A stretch of DNA of 64,000 bases, taken from assembly GCA_036023115.1 (NCBI GenBank), contig JAYKKT010000091.1:29330001-29394000 (forward strand). The letters run 5' to 3'. Each line of letters starts with the position of its first letter. Position 1 is the first letter of the stretch. Under the pieces are notes generated by a model. The model was not told where the DNA came from and did no database searches. It was given only the letters and a program-made list of their open reading frames with translations. Below, piece by piece: positions 1-11,834 of the stretch. The DNA is from Brasenia schreberi (Eukaryota; Streptophyta; Magnoliopsida; Nymphaeales; Cabombaceae). A program made the translations under genes and the position numbers.

Positions 1-1790
1 TACCATTGTTTTAATAATACTCTTAAAATATATTTGACTCCTTTGTGAGACCTTAATCATTTAAGTACCTGCTAGTTTATGTCTGTCTTATTTCTAAAAA
101 TTTAAAAATTTTCTAAAGCTTAATCTTTACTTTAAGTAAGTAAATATAACAATATTTACTATAATCATCAATAAATATAATAAAGTATTTTTTATTATCC
201 CTAGTTGTTATTTAATTGAATTCACAAATTTCAATGTACACCAAATCCAAATTTTTTTATTTTTATCAAACGTATAGAAAGATTTCTTAGGTTCCTTTGC
301 TTGCACACAAATATCATGTTTGTGTTTTCTATATATGATAGGGATATTTTTTTTTAATGTAATTAAAATTTACATGTCACAACCTAACATACATACATCA
401 AATGATTCAATAATATAAACAAAAAAATAAGAAATAGAAGTAGGTGTTTTATTAATATTAAAACTAATATAAGAATCAAGAAATAGTTTTTCATGAATTT
501 TAAACAGATCCTCTACATCACATTAATAGCACTTTCCAAAGAAATACCTAGTAGTAAGTTATGTAAATATACCTTTGTTATATTTATAATCTAACCTTAT
601 ACCCTCTCTAACTAAAATTGGACCCATTATTTCAGCAAATCATTAGAATATGCTAACTCTTTGAAGAGTTATGATCTTTTTTAAAGAAAACTTTAAATCC
701 ACATGCCCTTCGTCATTTATTTTAGCAGTCAAATAATCTCTTAAGGTTACGATTTTTTCGTAATCGGTCTGCTAAGAAACTAGTTAACACAAAATGCACA
801 TTAGTCTTAATGTCTACAATCTACTGTTGTGGTTCACAAATAGAAACTTAATGTCTATAATGTAGTATTGTAGCTCACAAATAGAAATAATGTAAAGTTT
901 AAGAGAAAGATATGTGTCACTAGACACATGTGAAGTGGTCACCGTGTTAACCATACCTCCTTTTATTGTTAGTTTCTTGGCTTTTTGAGAGACAATCCCT
1001 AACCCAATGTTCAATCTAAGCACAAAGCCAATATGATATTTTTTAGGTTTTTTTTATCTTAGCCTTTGGTTTATACTTTTCTTATTTTTTCTTAGGATCA
1101 TTAGACTATTTTGTTATGACTGTAAAGTTGATTCTAGGGATGCTATCAATAGATATAACAAGTTTTTAGTTTTTATGCTTTCCTCTATTACTATATCCAC
1201 CATGATATCTTTTAGGGTTATCTTATACTTTTACACTTGAGATCTAGACCAAAAACCCTCCCAAGATTTTAATTTTTTTTTAATAATAGATATAACAATA
1301 AACTTATGAGAAAGCTCCATTTTGGCTTCTTTCTGACTATGGCATAGAAACTAAAATTTATGTGTATGCTCGATCACAAATTTTTCGTCTATCATTTGAT
1401 ATTTTAGAAACTTTGTTACGAAATACTTTTTATGACTAAGATCTTCAGTATTGTATTTTCGATCTAAGACAACCCACAAATCTTTTGTTGTCATGGAAGG
1501 AGAAGAACTATAAATGTCAAAAATTATATTTGACAGTACTCATAAAATATAATAGCGGTATAAGGTATCTTTTTCCTTTCACTTGATGATTTTATCCGAA
1601 CTTCCATGACTAATATTATTTTATTAAGGACAATCCGACTCGATAAAAGTATGCAATCCTAAAATGATCAACCAAATTCTCATACATTGTTGCTAGCATT
1701 TAAAGTGAGGATTGATAAACTTTTTCGTCATCAAGGTCAAGATAGCAGAAGAAGACATATTTATTACAGAAAAAGATTTCACTAAGATTG
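1..1790 (-). mobile_element. Decayed Ty1/copia retrotransposon, gag to integrase (partial)
   Basis: Read on the minus strand, broken frames give copia protein signatures in the expected order. At about 1760-1430 there is a UBN2-type gag segment with the family's tryptophan-rich 'DLWVVLDRKY' stretch followed by 'TEDLSHKKY'. At about 1035-985 there is a damaged zinc knuckle ending in 'WVRDC'. At about 350-40 there is an integrase core beginning near 'IDDY' followed by 'YLLK'. Every segment carries several stops and frameshifts, so nothing is translatable over a useful length. The rest of pol lies beyond the window's left edge. I found no clear LTR or primer-binding site on the upstream side (about 1800-2300). 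The order and strand are well supported; the boundaries are not. Confidence 0.7.
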
Positions 1791-2965
1791 TTGGTAAAAA
1801 CCATAAGATTACATATATAAATAACTAATATGCAATAATTATAAATATGTATGAATTAATAACCGTCACAAATACAAAGAAATCTATAAACATACCCAAA
1901 TCAATAACAATTGTATAAGAAACAAAATCAAAATAATTTATTTATGTGAGTTGCCTTGGTGGACTTCTCTTAAAGAAATAAGCACCCCACTATTGAGTAT
2001 ATATGGGTACCTATGGTATTCTTCCAAGATAAAACACATACTTGAGGAATATGTATTTTACTCGAGTCAAACTTGACTACGCCTCAATCGCCTTAGAGAA
2101 TGAAAGGGAACCAATGAGCAATCACTGTAGGTAGAGGGCATAACCTAGAGAGCAAAGGATGGGAGGAAAGCGTGTAGTTTTGTTAAGTACAAATTAGGAA
2201 AGCCCTAAACTCATTTTATAGTAAAATGATCTATCACAAATCTCATATTCGATCCGACCAATGCACCTCTTCAATTCATTAATCGATCCCGCGTAGGACC
2301 TATTTGACTGTTAAATCAAAACTTTTCATGCAAAGAGATAAATCGAAGACAATTTTCAAACTCAAGCCTAAGCTTGACACGAGCGCACAGGTATGTGTGA
2401 TCTAGCATGTTCTCCCAAAGCTCTTTGAACTAAAGTTGAAGAACTACCAATAATATAAAAGGATAAGTTGGTTTCTCTCATCCACAAATATGGGACTAAC
2501 TTTGTCCCTTGTCTTTCATATGCTACTTTTAAACTTTTAAGACTTTTGATGCATCAAATTAATATATAGGGATGTTTGACAATAAGTAAATATAATTAAT
2601 ACACATGAATTTAAATAACCCAGCTATTAATTAACATTAATTATAACAATATTAAAGTGAACTATTATCGAGAGACTACAAGAAAGCAAGTTGATGCACT
2701 AAGTGATACTGTATTAACGCAATGTAAAATACCTTCATATAGGTGTTTTCCTTTACCACTCATTGTTACTACTTTGTTTTAACACAAACATTAGATACTT
2801 AAAAGTAGGGATGGCTGTATTGACTCAACTCGGCTGAGCCGAGGAATACCCAAAACCGAAATTGCTCAGGTCAAATATGGGGTAAGATGTCTCGATTCAT
2901 ACTAGAACAGATATTTGCTCCAAACAATACTACCCAACTTGTTTATATATATATAGGCGTTATTA
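1791..2965. other. AT-rich stretch, possible 5' leader or LTR of the adjacent copia remnant
   Basis: No gene is recognisable. The part next to the copia gag remnant (about 1800-2300) should hold that element's leader and 5' LTR if they survive, but I saw no tRNA-complementary primer site or paired LTR. A short perfect inverted repeat (CTCGGCT-G-AGCCGAG) lies near 2828-2842. The remainder is unassigned. Confidence 0.3.
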
Positions 2966-3841
2966 TCTACACACTCTTTTACTATCCACATACTCCTTTT
3001 TTTAACAAATACCAAAATTACCCTCTATATAAATAATCTCTCTCACACTCAATTCCAACATTTCTCTCTCCTGCCCAATTCCAGTAATGGTCTATCTCGT
3101 GGGATTTCTTTGCTCCTATGACAGAGGTTTCATTTAGTGTTCTTACCTTCTTCACAACTCAATGCATATTCTTACGAATCTTGTCAGAGAAAAAGGAAAA
3201 GAATTAGAAACACGAAAATAATAATAATAAAAATAATAATAAGAAGAAAAAAAGATCAACAAAGAATCAAGAACAAAAAAAAGAAAAAGATAATCAAGAA
3301 ACATAAGAAAAACATAAACAAAAAAATTGGGTCAAGTTTTCGATGGGAGCCTAGATCGTTGGAGAAACACACCCCAACCACGTCTCCCAACAAGAGAGAT
3401 ACACTTGCTCTTTTTCATTTTGATTATGATAGAGAAATTAGTAAAAAATCAATCAAAATAACAAAAAAATAAGAAAACCAAAACAACAACGTACCTCAAT
3501 AAATCGACGAATCTTTTTTTGAATCAATCTTTTTTATTATCTTTCTCTTCTTTATTCTCTTTTCCTTCTTTTTCTTTTATTTTTTTTCTTTTTTGACGTA
3601 TTTCTGTCCATCTTTTTCTGAAAGTGGTTATAGACTGAGTAATAGGTGGTTGAAATTAGTCAAAGAGCAAAGAATGGACAAAAGATCTTATGAAAATGGG
3701 AGGTGGATGGAGGTTCACGTAAGAGGAGAGTAAATATCTAGATTTTATGTATAAATGATAATTTCATAATTACTAAAAATGAGAGGAGTATGTTAGGAAT
3801 CATGGAAAAAAGGTATGTAGATAGTAAAAAGGGTGTGCACT
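2966..3841. mobile_element. Candidate non-autonomous DNA transposon with imperfect terminal inverted repeats
   Basis: The left end reads CACACTCTTTTACTATCCAC followed by ATACTCC. The reverse complement of the right end reads CACACCCTTTTTACTATCTA followed by CATACC. The two match over about 35 bases with few differences. The roughly 880-bp interior is low in complexity, with a purine-rich stretch at about 3190-3330, and encodes no transposase. TTA occurs immediately outside both ends, which would fit a 3-bp target duplication of the Tourist/Harbinger type, but three bases are weak evidence. A lysine-rich reading frame at 3137-3472 reflects the purine-rich interior and I do not consider it a gene. 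Confidence 0.5.
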
Positions 3842-4196
3842 TATCAATTTTGATATATATTCGTGTATGTGTTTATATATATATATATATATAAATCAGA
3901 TCTTACCTATGTTTGGTATGTTTACTCATGTTTATCCATTACTTCTGAGTGGCATGAATATAATTTTAAATTTTAAAGGATTTTAAAAAGTATAAAAAAT
4001 AATATTATTATACTTGTGCCACTAAAAGGTAATGAGTAAGTAACAAATGTTTTCATCGTTCAATCTTTGAGATCGACGGTGGAGATATAAATCATTTTAT
4101 AGTTAATACACATAATCTATTGAATTCAAAATAAAATACATTTTATTAAAATCTCTATGATCAATCTCAAACATTAAACGAGAAAATGTTTACATA
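3842..4196. other. Intergenic, nothing recognised
   Basis: AT-rich sequence between the inverted-repeat element and the gypsy 5' LTR. It contains a short TA run at about 3871-3892 and no coding signal. Confidence 0.5.
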
Positions 4197-4621
4197 TATA
4201 ACCCGATTTTGCCTACCCATCGTATATCATTATGCGATTCAGGAAACCTCTGCGAGTAAATTTTTGTATCATGGTTGTGTAACTAGGCTCCTTATGTGAA
4301 AACCACCTACAAACTTTTAGTATTTAGTATTGCACCCCTGTTGTAGTTAGGGACACCCTTTTTTTGTATTCATTAAGAGTATAATATTTGAGTTATAAGC
4401 GTGTTGCGATCCACACACTTTTACTCCTATCAATACAATCTCTTTGCTTTCTTATTTACTCTAAAATTACCTAGCTGTTACTCCAATCAACTCTTAAAAT
4501 CATCAGTCTTAAGCTTCCGTTAAACCACTGCATCCTTAGTGAAATGCTTGTTAGGTTATGCGTATCCTAGCACCGATCGCAAGTTCGAGCTGTTGAGTGA
4601 TTTCAACGTCGGAGCGTGACA
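4197..4621 (+). repeat. 5' LTR of the gypsy derivative
   Basis: Aligns along most of its length with 7280-7650, sharing blocks such as TTGTAGTTAGGG, CATTAAGAGT and GTGAAATGCTT. It starts near TATAACCCGA and ends in GTGACA a few bases before the primer-binding site. About 30 bp near its 5' end are absent from the 3' copy. The divergence indicates an old insertion. Confidence 0.8.
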
Positions 4622-4625
4622 ACTT

Positions 4626-4637
4626 TGGTATCAGATC
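4626..4637 (+). other. Primer-binding site, initiator tRNA-Met type
   Basis: TGGTATCAGATC sits four bases after the 5' LTR and matches the usual plant TGGTATCAGAGC site complementary to the 3' end of initiator tRNA-Met, apart from the last bases. Confidence 0.75.
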
Positions 4638-4738
4638 TGGTTCGACTAAGAGTATCGACGAGTGTGTGAGAGATACATTCATCGTATTGATAGCATAAAA
4701 ATAACTCATTCCTGTCAATAATTGTGTACGTTGACACA

Positions 4739-5790
4739 ATGACTACTAACACTCAGATGACTGATGACCCCATTTATAATAAAAAGGAGAAGTTGAACGT
4801 TATACTAATGGTTGACCTTGAGATGACTTCAAGTATTCTGCATAATGTTGATGCAATACTTACAAGGCTCGAAAAACTTTTACGTCATTTGGATACTATT
4901 ATAGATCATGCTACGAAATGCTTCGACCGATTGATGGGCGAGATGAACACCGTAGTTAAAGACATCGAACAACGCAAGGATGCTTACGAGTATACCTACG
5001 ATGTTACGAGTGATCGCATGGAGTACTTAAAGTAGCGTGTCGAAGACACTGAGACAAACATCAAGACCCGACTACACATACTCAAGGAGAGTGTTGCTAC
5101 ACAACTTACGATGAGACAAACTTTAAAACAATCTCAGTTAGAGATAGTAAATCGATTAGATGGTATCAAGCGCAGGTTGATAAATGAACATAGACATAGT
5201 GGGGGAGCAGATCAACCACATCGCATCAAAGTGAGAGAACCGAAGGCCTTTTTTACGTACCATGATGCATTAGTATTGAAAAACTTCTTTTACCAAATGG
5301 ACCTTTACCTAAAGGTTGGGCATCTTGAGTACTAAGATGAGATACTAGAAGAAGTGGTTATATTTCTGGAAGATGATGTTATGTTGTGGTGGCATCGCAT
5401 GTAGGAAGATGTTGATGCAGGATTATTTTACATCTACACTTTCAATCTGTTTAAACAGGCTCTACAAGAATATTTTATCCTGCGTAACATTGAAGTAGTT
5501 GTGAAAAGAAAGCTTGATGTTTTAAGGCAGAAGAGATCACTACAATATTACATCAAGACTTATCAGACCCTTATATTGAGTATCCAAACGATAAGCCTAG
5601 AAGATCGTTTATTCAAGTTCTTTAATGGATTATAACCTTGGGAGAAGCAAGAGTTGAACACGATCAACTCGCATACTCTTTCTGAAGCAATTATGGAGGC
5701 ATAACATCTACTTAACAATCGTCGGCCAACTAATCCGAAGAAAGACATGCATGACACTAAAAGGCGGAATGATGAGAAGAATGAAAATTA
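4739..5790 (+). pseudogene. Gypsy gag remnant (Retrotrans_gag)
   Basis: Starting at the ATG at 4739 the frame is open to a stop at 5033, reopens at 5111-5335, then continues in pieces with further in-frame stops. The N-terminal half is helical and charged, as in gypsy gag leaders. The segment 'KVREPKAFFTYHDALVLKNF' with 'DDVMLWWHRM' downstream matches the capsid block of Retrotrans_gag, where the paired tryptophans (here WW at about 5388) are characteristic. A damaged zinc-knuckle start (CWYCG) follows near 5900. Broken by several stops; not functional. Confidence 0.75.
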
Positions 5791-6089
5791 GTAGGATACT
5801 TCGAAATATAACTCAGCTGAGTCTTTCATACCAAGAGAGCGAGGGAAGAACAATAACAATGGAAATAAGGACAATGCCAAGGGATCCTTCAAATGAGAGT
5901 GTTGGTATTGTGGCAACCAATATTTCCTAATGAATACGTACACAAGAAGATAAACTTTGCAAACACTGCTAACACCGTGCAAAGGACAAATAATTCAAAT
6001 AGCGATCTAGGGAAAGAAACAATGAGGATTGATGTATTGATACGATTGAACGCAATAGATGTAGGATCAATGTCACGAAAACCTATGGA

Positions 6090-6548
6090 CAAGACTCTCA
6101 TGTACATTTCAGTTACTATAAATAGTAAAGACACTGTGGGAATTGTTGACATTCACGCAACTCATAATTTCTTGTGCCTGATAGAAGCTAAACATTTGGT
6201 CCTAAGGATAGTGAGAAACAATAACATTATCAAACCTGTGAATTCAAAGTCCAAACCCATCTTGGGGAGGCAATTCTTGTTGCAACTCAAGTGGGGAGTT
6301 GGCACGACGTAACCAACTTTACTGTGACACCATTGGATGAGTATCAAGTGATATTAGGCATAGAGTTTTTGAGGGCAAGACATATAGAGATACGACAAAC
6401 CTTGAATACAATGGTTTTCATGGATTACGATCAACCGTGTGTTGTTCACGCTACGTCTTTGGACAATGGTGAAGTTCGAAAAGTGTTGTTGTTTCGACTA
6501 GAAGAAGGTCATAAGCAAGGGGATACCATGTCGAAAGTAGCATTATAG
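6090..6548 (+). pseudogene. Gypsy aspartic protease remnant
   Basis: Two overlapping frames (5893-6312 and 6291-6548) together give a retropepsin-like domain. The first has 'GIVDIHATHNFL', where an intact protease has a D-T/S-G-A-T-H-N-F catalytic loop, so the glycine of the triad is lost. The second has 'FTVTPLDEYQVILGIEFLR', matching the V-P-x-D-x-Y-x-x-V-L-G-M-x-F-L block near the protease C-terminus. A frameshift separates them, so the enzyme is dead. Confidence 0.75.
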
Positions 6549-7279
6549 GGTACTGAACAAAAGACGCATCGTAACAAGGTGTCTTAGAAGACTGATACCG
6601 TAGGAATGGAGGAGTGCAGAGACATTTTACTTACAACAGGTCATCAGCACGAGAAGTCTAGTAGACCTAGTAATGTTAAGCTAAGTACAAGTGTTGTTTC
6701 CAAGAGATACGATGTAAGTATATTGTTGGTAAGACTAAATGGTAGATACAAGGTAAGTTGCATATGAGTGAAGGACCTAGAGAGCATTTGAAGGCACAAT
6801 AGAGGAAAGTTGTACAACAATCCAAGACACTGCCAACAATACATAACTTTTGTGCTGATCAACAGGAGCAGCGTGATTTTGTCCAATCGCTTCATGTGAA
6901 GCCAGCGATGAGCATAAAAAAGTGGACGTACTCGAAGCGTTTCGATGGTCTCATCATGAGGCAATGCACTATAATGGTTGAAAAGGATAACGATCCTCAA
7001 CGAGTCATTTTGAGGGTAGGGGATCGAGTGTTTCAACTAGAGCATGTCCATGACCGAATGAAAACTGTCTTTCATGCGAGCAAACCTAAGGCTTATCATG
7101 CGAACATGAAACATGTAAACCGTAACTACTAAAAGCACATGCATCTTAAAGGACAACAGGAGCTGCAAAAGATAAGGTACAGGGGGTCGAGAGACAGATA
7201 GTGCACCAACAATTTTAAGAAGTACAAGAGTATCACCACGAAGCTTGCTGATATCGTCAAGCACTTAGGTGGGGGAGAA

Positions 7280-7650
7280 TATGACCCGAGACCCTTCATG
7301 AGTTAATTTTTGCATCATGGTTGTATAACCATGCCCCTGCGTAGGAACCATGTGACAACTTCTAGTACTTAGTCTTGGGCTCCTATTGTAGTTAGGGGCA
7401 CATTTTTCTTTTGTACTCATTAAGAGTCCTACATTTAAGTTATAAGTGTGTCGCGGGCCACACACACATTTATTGTTATCAATATAATTTTTTTGCTTTT
7501 TTATTTTCTCTTAAGTTTTCTTGTTATTACTCTAATCGATCCTCTCATTAATCAGTCTTAAACTTCTAATCTCGGTGAAATGCTTATTAGTTTGTGCGCA
7601 TCCTAGTGTTGGTCGCGAGTTTTGAGTCCTTAGTGATTTAAACGTCCTTA
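7280..7650 (+). repeat. 3' LTR of the gypsy derivative
   Basis: Partner of the 5' LTR at 4197. It begins TATGACCCGAG right after a polypurine tract, and similarity is lost after GATTTAAACGTC (7635-7646), so the right end is approximate. It lies about 540 bp upstream of the WDR44-like start codon. Confidence 0.75.
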
Positions 7651-8190
7651 ACTTAAAGTACGGGGTTTCCCGAATTTGAGACAGAGAAAGAGAGAAAGGA
7701 ATCCCAATCAAGTGTCGTCGAGACCTAATCTCGTCTCACCCGAGATGCACGACTATGTCCCTTCCGAAAATAACAGCGTTTATCATCATGACGAAGACTA
7801 ACGTTTATGATAAAATAATTAAATCAATTACTAGGCAGGTTTCAAAGCAAACCACAAGATCCCGTGGGCCTGGATCCGTCCTTCACCAGACCCCTCTCTC
7901 CCTCTCTCTCTTATATCCCGTGCGTTCCGTTCATTTCCATTTGATTGTGCCTTTCTTCTGCTGATGGTCTTAACCAGACTGCCGGCTTTCTTTTTGTTTG
8001 ATGAAGAGAGTGACGCCCACCGCCGAATCCGTATATTTCGGGTCTTCCGGAGATACTCCAGCATCCGCTGTCCCCTAAATCCTATCGGCTTCTCTATCCC
8101 GTGTGACGGTTCATTGGTCGATCGATCGGTTGATTATTGTCCAAGAGAGTGAGAGGCGCAGGGCATTCATTCATGGGAATGCCCTGAATC
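7651..8190 (+). promoter_or_regulatory. Promoter and 5' leader region of the WDR44-like gene
   Basis: GC content rises sharply from about 7840. A TATA-like CTTATATCCC lies near 7909-7918 within a CT-rich stretch, which would give a leader of roughly 250 bases before the ATG at 8191. A purine-rich run lies at about 7680-7700. The transcription start cannot be fixed from sequence alone. Short upstream ATGs occur in the region (for example at 7964), so translation could be affected by upstream reading frames. Confidence 0.4.
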
Positions 8191-11100
8191 ATGAAAAATC
8201 CTATCGACGATGAAGATGAGGACGATCAATTCTTTGAATCCCTCGATCGGATCTCTTCAACTTCCGGCTCGGAACCGGACGAAGACGATTGCCGGAACCG
8301 GGGCGGTTGTCATCCATTGGCGACCATGGCGGTGTCCAATTACCAAGTCTGGATTTCGGAGCCGGAATCCGTCAAGGAGCGTCGCCGGCGCCTGCTGCAG
8401 CAGATGGGCCTCTCGGACGACAGAGGCCTCCTAAGAATGAACAGCGGCAGAGACGGATCCCTCTCTTTTTCCTTTCTCCATTCTTCTTCTTCTTCCTCCC
8501 CCTCGTCGTCGTCGTCTTCCTCCTCCCTGGTAGCGAATTCGGCATCTAATGGGACCTTTCTTCACCGTCAACGCTCGACCAGCCCAACCCATTCCAGTTC
8601 GGCTCAACTGCAAGTGGACATTGCAAGATCCGTCTCGTGCGAAGACTCCAAGATCTTTCCTGTAGCCACCTCCAGCATCGGCAGATCCAGCTCCGACGGT
8701 GACGCTGCAGCCACCGATCGGATCCAGGAACGCCATTTCGGTGAGTTTTTCAGGATTTACTTCGCTTCTACTGTCTTCGCCAACAGCTTATATTCTGTTC
8801 CATTCCACGGCCATAAAGTTAGTAACGAAGTGATTTTTCATCTTCTAGAAGACGTGGTAGTTACGGATAATTATCATTCCTCCGACAAGCTGGCACGTCG
8901 GCATCCGGTTCTTGAGACTCCTCCTCTATCGTCTTCTCTTGCTGATGGAAGGACACCAACGGACAATGGTCATCGTCTCCGATGGCAGTCTAGCAGCGGC
9001 AGGGTAGAGGAATCGTCATGTCCGTTAGAGTTTGGGGAGGAAGAGGAGGGTCTGGGCGATCGCTTTTGTAAGATCAAGAACCTTGACAACGGCAAGGAAT
9101 TCATTGTCAACGAGTGTAGGGAGGACGGCATGTGGAACAAGCTGAGGGAAGTACAAACTGGTAGACAGTTGACGATGGAGGAGTTCGAAATTACAGTGGG
9201 CCATTCTCCCATAGTCCAGGAGTTGATGAGGCGCGAGTCAGTAGAATCATCAGGGAAGATTGACAATCCTGAGTTTGCGATCAGCAATGCTGGACTGAAG
9301 CAGAAGAAGAAAGGTGGGTGGCTGAAGAGCATGAAGGTTGTTGCTAACACGGTGGTTACCGGGCATAAAGAGAGAAGAAGCAGCGATGAGAAGGATACAT
9401 CATCCGAGAGAGGTGGCAGGAGGTCGAGTTCCGCTACGGATGACAGCCAGGATGTTGTTTTCTTTTCTCCTAAGAGGATGAAGGTTAGATACTACGGCAA
9501 GTCTCACAAGGAATTCACAGCATTGTACATGACTCAAGAGATCCAAGCACATAACGGTTCTATATGGACTATCAAGTTTAGCCTTGATGGGCGGTATCTA
9601 GCAAGCGCTGGTGAAGATTGTGTTATTCATATCTGGCAGGTGATGGAGGTGGAGAGGAAGGGTGAGATTTTTATGGAGAAGGTGGAGGAAGGTAATACCA
9701 CTCCCAACTTTATAGGGAACAGTTCGCCAGAACCAGCATTGGTGCCAGCATACTTGGAAAACAATCTAGAGAAGAAAAGGAGATGCAAGGCTTCTGGAAA
9801 CAAGAAACATAGCAATTCAGATCATGTTGTTTTACCGGACAATATATTTATGCTCTCCGAGAAACCAATATGTTCTTTCCGTGGTCATCTTGAAGATGTC
9901 TTGGATCTTTCGTGGTCCAAATCTCAGGTTTGCTGCACTTTTACGGTTCAATTATCCCGTAAAACTCTTTCATGTTATCCTTCTGCAGCGATTCTTTCCT
10001 TGTGCAATTTGACAGTGCGACATGCACTGAAATTACTAGTGAAGCTTATATTAAAGCACAGAGAGAGTCGTTTGAATAAGAGCAGTGCTATTTGATTTGA
10101 AAATTCACTCAAATTGTTAGTTGGATCCGTGCAATTGATTGTTGCACGAGAAAATCGTTATAGTTGGAGTACATTCAATTACCCAAATGGATTTCTCAAC
10201 GCCCAGATTATTCAACATCTAGCTGGAGAAAAAGGCAGACTGGTACTGAACTGTGAGCCATTGGCCTAATATAAGATCAATATCAGCTTACGTTTGTTAA
10301 TGTCTACGTGAAATCCAAATGTTAGGTTAGTTCACAAATAAATAGTATATAGACTACAAGGTCATGCGCGAATACATTAATGTTGCTTCAGCGTTCAGAT
10401 CTGGCATCCCAGCTTGACGTTCACATTGAATTACATAATTACCATAGAGCTACCAATAAGACAATAGGGTAAATTCATGAGGACGCAGTGGTCAACACTT
10501 CTTAGTTGCTTGACGTTCAGCCCTATAAGAATAAAAGAACTTGCTGATTCTTGAAAATGTGGGTTTCCATATTGCATTTTGGTACTTGAGAGATATTTGT
10601 GTCAGCCAACCATCAACATGTGTAAACGATTTCTGTGGTAGAAACAAAGATATGAAGTGGATGTGCGGTCACACCACAAAAAACTGACCCACAATGACGC
10701 TATTAAAGTAAAAGAAGAGAAATGCCTCGGTTGTTGGACATTTATAGAAGTAACCAGATGGAGTACCCAACTTGTTATTTGAGATCGGCAGTTAATCAGG
10801 GTGTGACATCAATGGAAGATAAGTGTGTCAACATGGTGAATACTTCATCAACTGTAACCTTGAAGGCCCAGAAGGCACCTTGAACATGACATATTGACAT
10901 GTTTTGCCACATTGTGTTGGGCTGTCATTTACTACCCCTAGGATGGCCTCAAAAGTGTTTGAAGAAAACAACAAAACATGGTGGGAGTTGAATGCAATTA
11001 TAACAGCAAGATGGAGCATACTGTGACTAAGAACCCATACAGCCACTTAAGGTGGATAACTCGGTCATATGATGAGCGTATAGAAGATCATCAACATACA

Positions 11101-11752
11101 TTGCGGTTCTAGTGGAAATACTTGAAAATAAATATTCTACCACTTCTACTAGGAGTAGCCCTTTTAGTGCTAGCTGAATAAAGCAATGGCCCTTGTGCAA
11201 TATTGGGAGGGCCCTAATGTAGTGGGATTGTTCGGATTGTCTCAACCTCTAGCAGATTGGTTCGAAATTGATTTTAAAAGAACCTCTTTCCCCTTTTAAG
11301 AATGGTTCCAGTGGCTACACTTATGTTAAGTCTGATTACTAGAAATCTTAACTGTAGGAGTTGTGAGTACTTTCAACAGGGTAATGGGACATGCGGCTAG
11401 CTTAACCAGAGTGGGCTCAGTAGTTGAAGCAGACAAAACTTGGTGTAGGAGAAGGCTTGGTTTTGGTTTTGGGTTTAACCCGAGCAGTGAGTGCCACAAC
11501 ATCAAAACATATGATTGCCTTGTGTTCAACCTTGTGGCAAGGAGGTAACAATGAATCACCTTATATTGTATCATGAACTGAATGTTGATGTTGCTATTGT
11601 CGAGAGTTTTTTCTACTGAAAGTTACATAAGCTGCAGTCGCTTGATATTGTGAAAATTTTATGCTTACACTTAATAGTTCGTTATCTGGTGAGGCACGTG
11701 GATTACATTCAATGTTTGGGGCCATAATGAGATACCTGCACACATCACACAT

Positions 11753-11834
<82 letters not shown>

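Larger units (their letters stand above)
4197..7650 (+). mobile_element. Ty3/gypsy deletion derivative lacking RT, RNase H and integrase
   Basis: Two related LTRs (4197-4621 and about 7280-7650) flank a primer-binding site, a gag remnant, an aspartic protease remnant and the extreme C-terminus of pol, all on the plus strand. Between the protease (ending about 6540) and the pol tail (about 6960-7130) only about 400 bp of unrecognisable sequence remains, where an intact element would have more than 3 kb for reverse transcriptase, RNase H and integrase. The pol tail is recognised by a gypsy-like 'FHASKPKAYHANMK' block, matching the 'HPVFHVS.LKPYH' region near the end of many plant gypsy polyproteins. 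A G-rich polypurine tract (GGTGGGGGAGAA, 7268-7279) directly precedes the 3' LTR. Many stop codons mark it as old. No confident target duplication was seen. Confidence 0.85.

Noticed and set aside
3137..3472. 111-codon lysine-rich open frame
   Set aside because: Product of a purine-rich low-complexity interior of the inverted-repeat element; no family resemblance and no leader or splice context.
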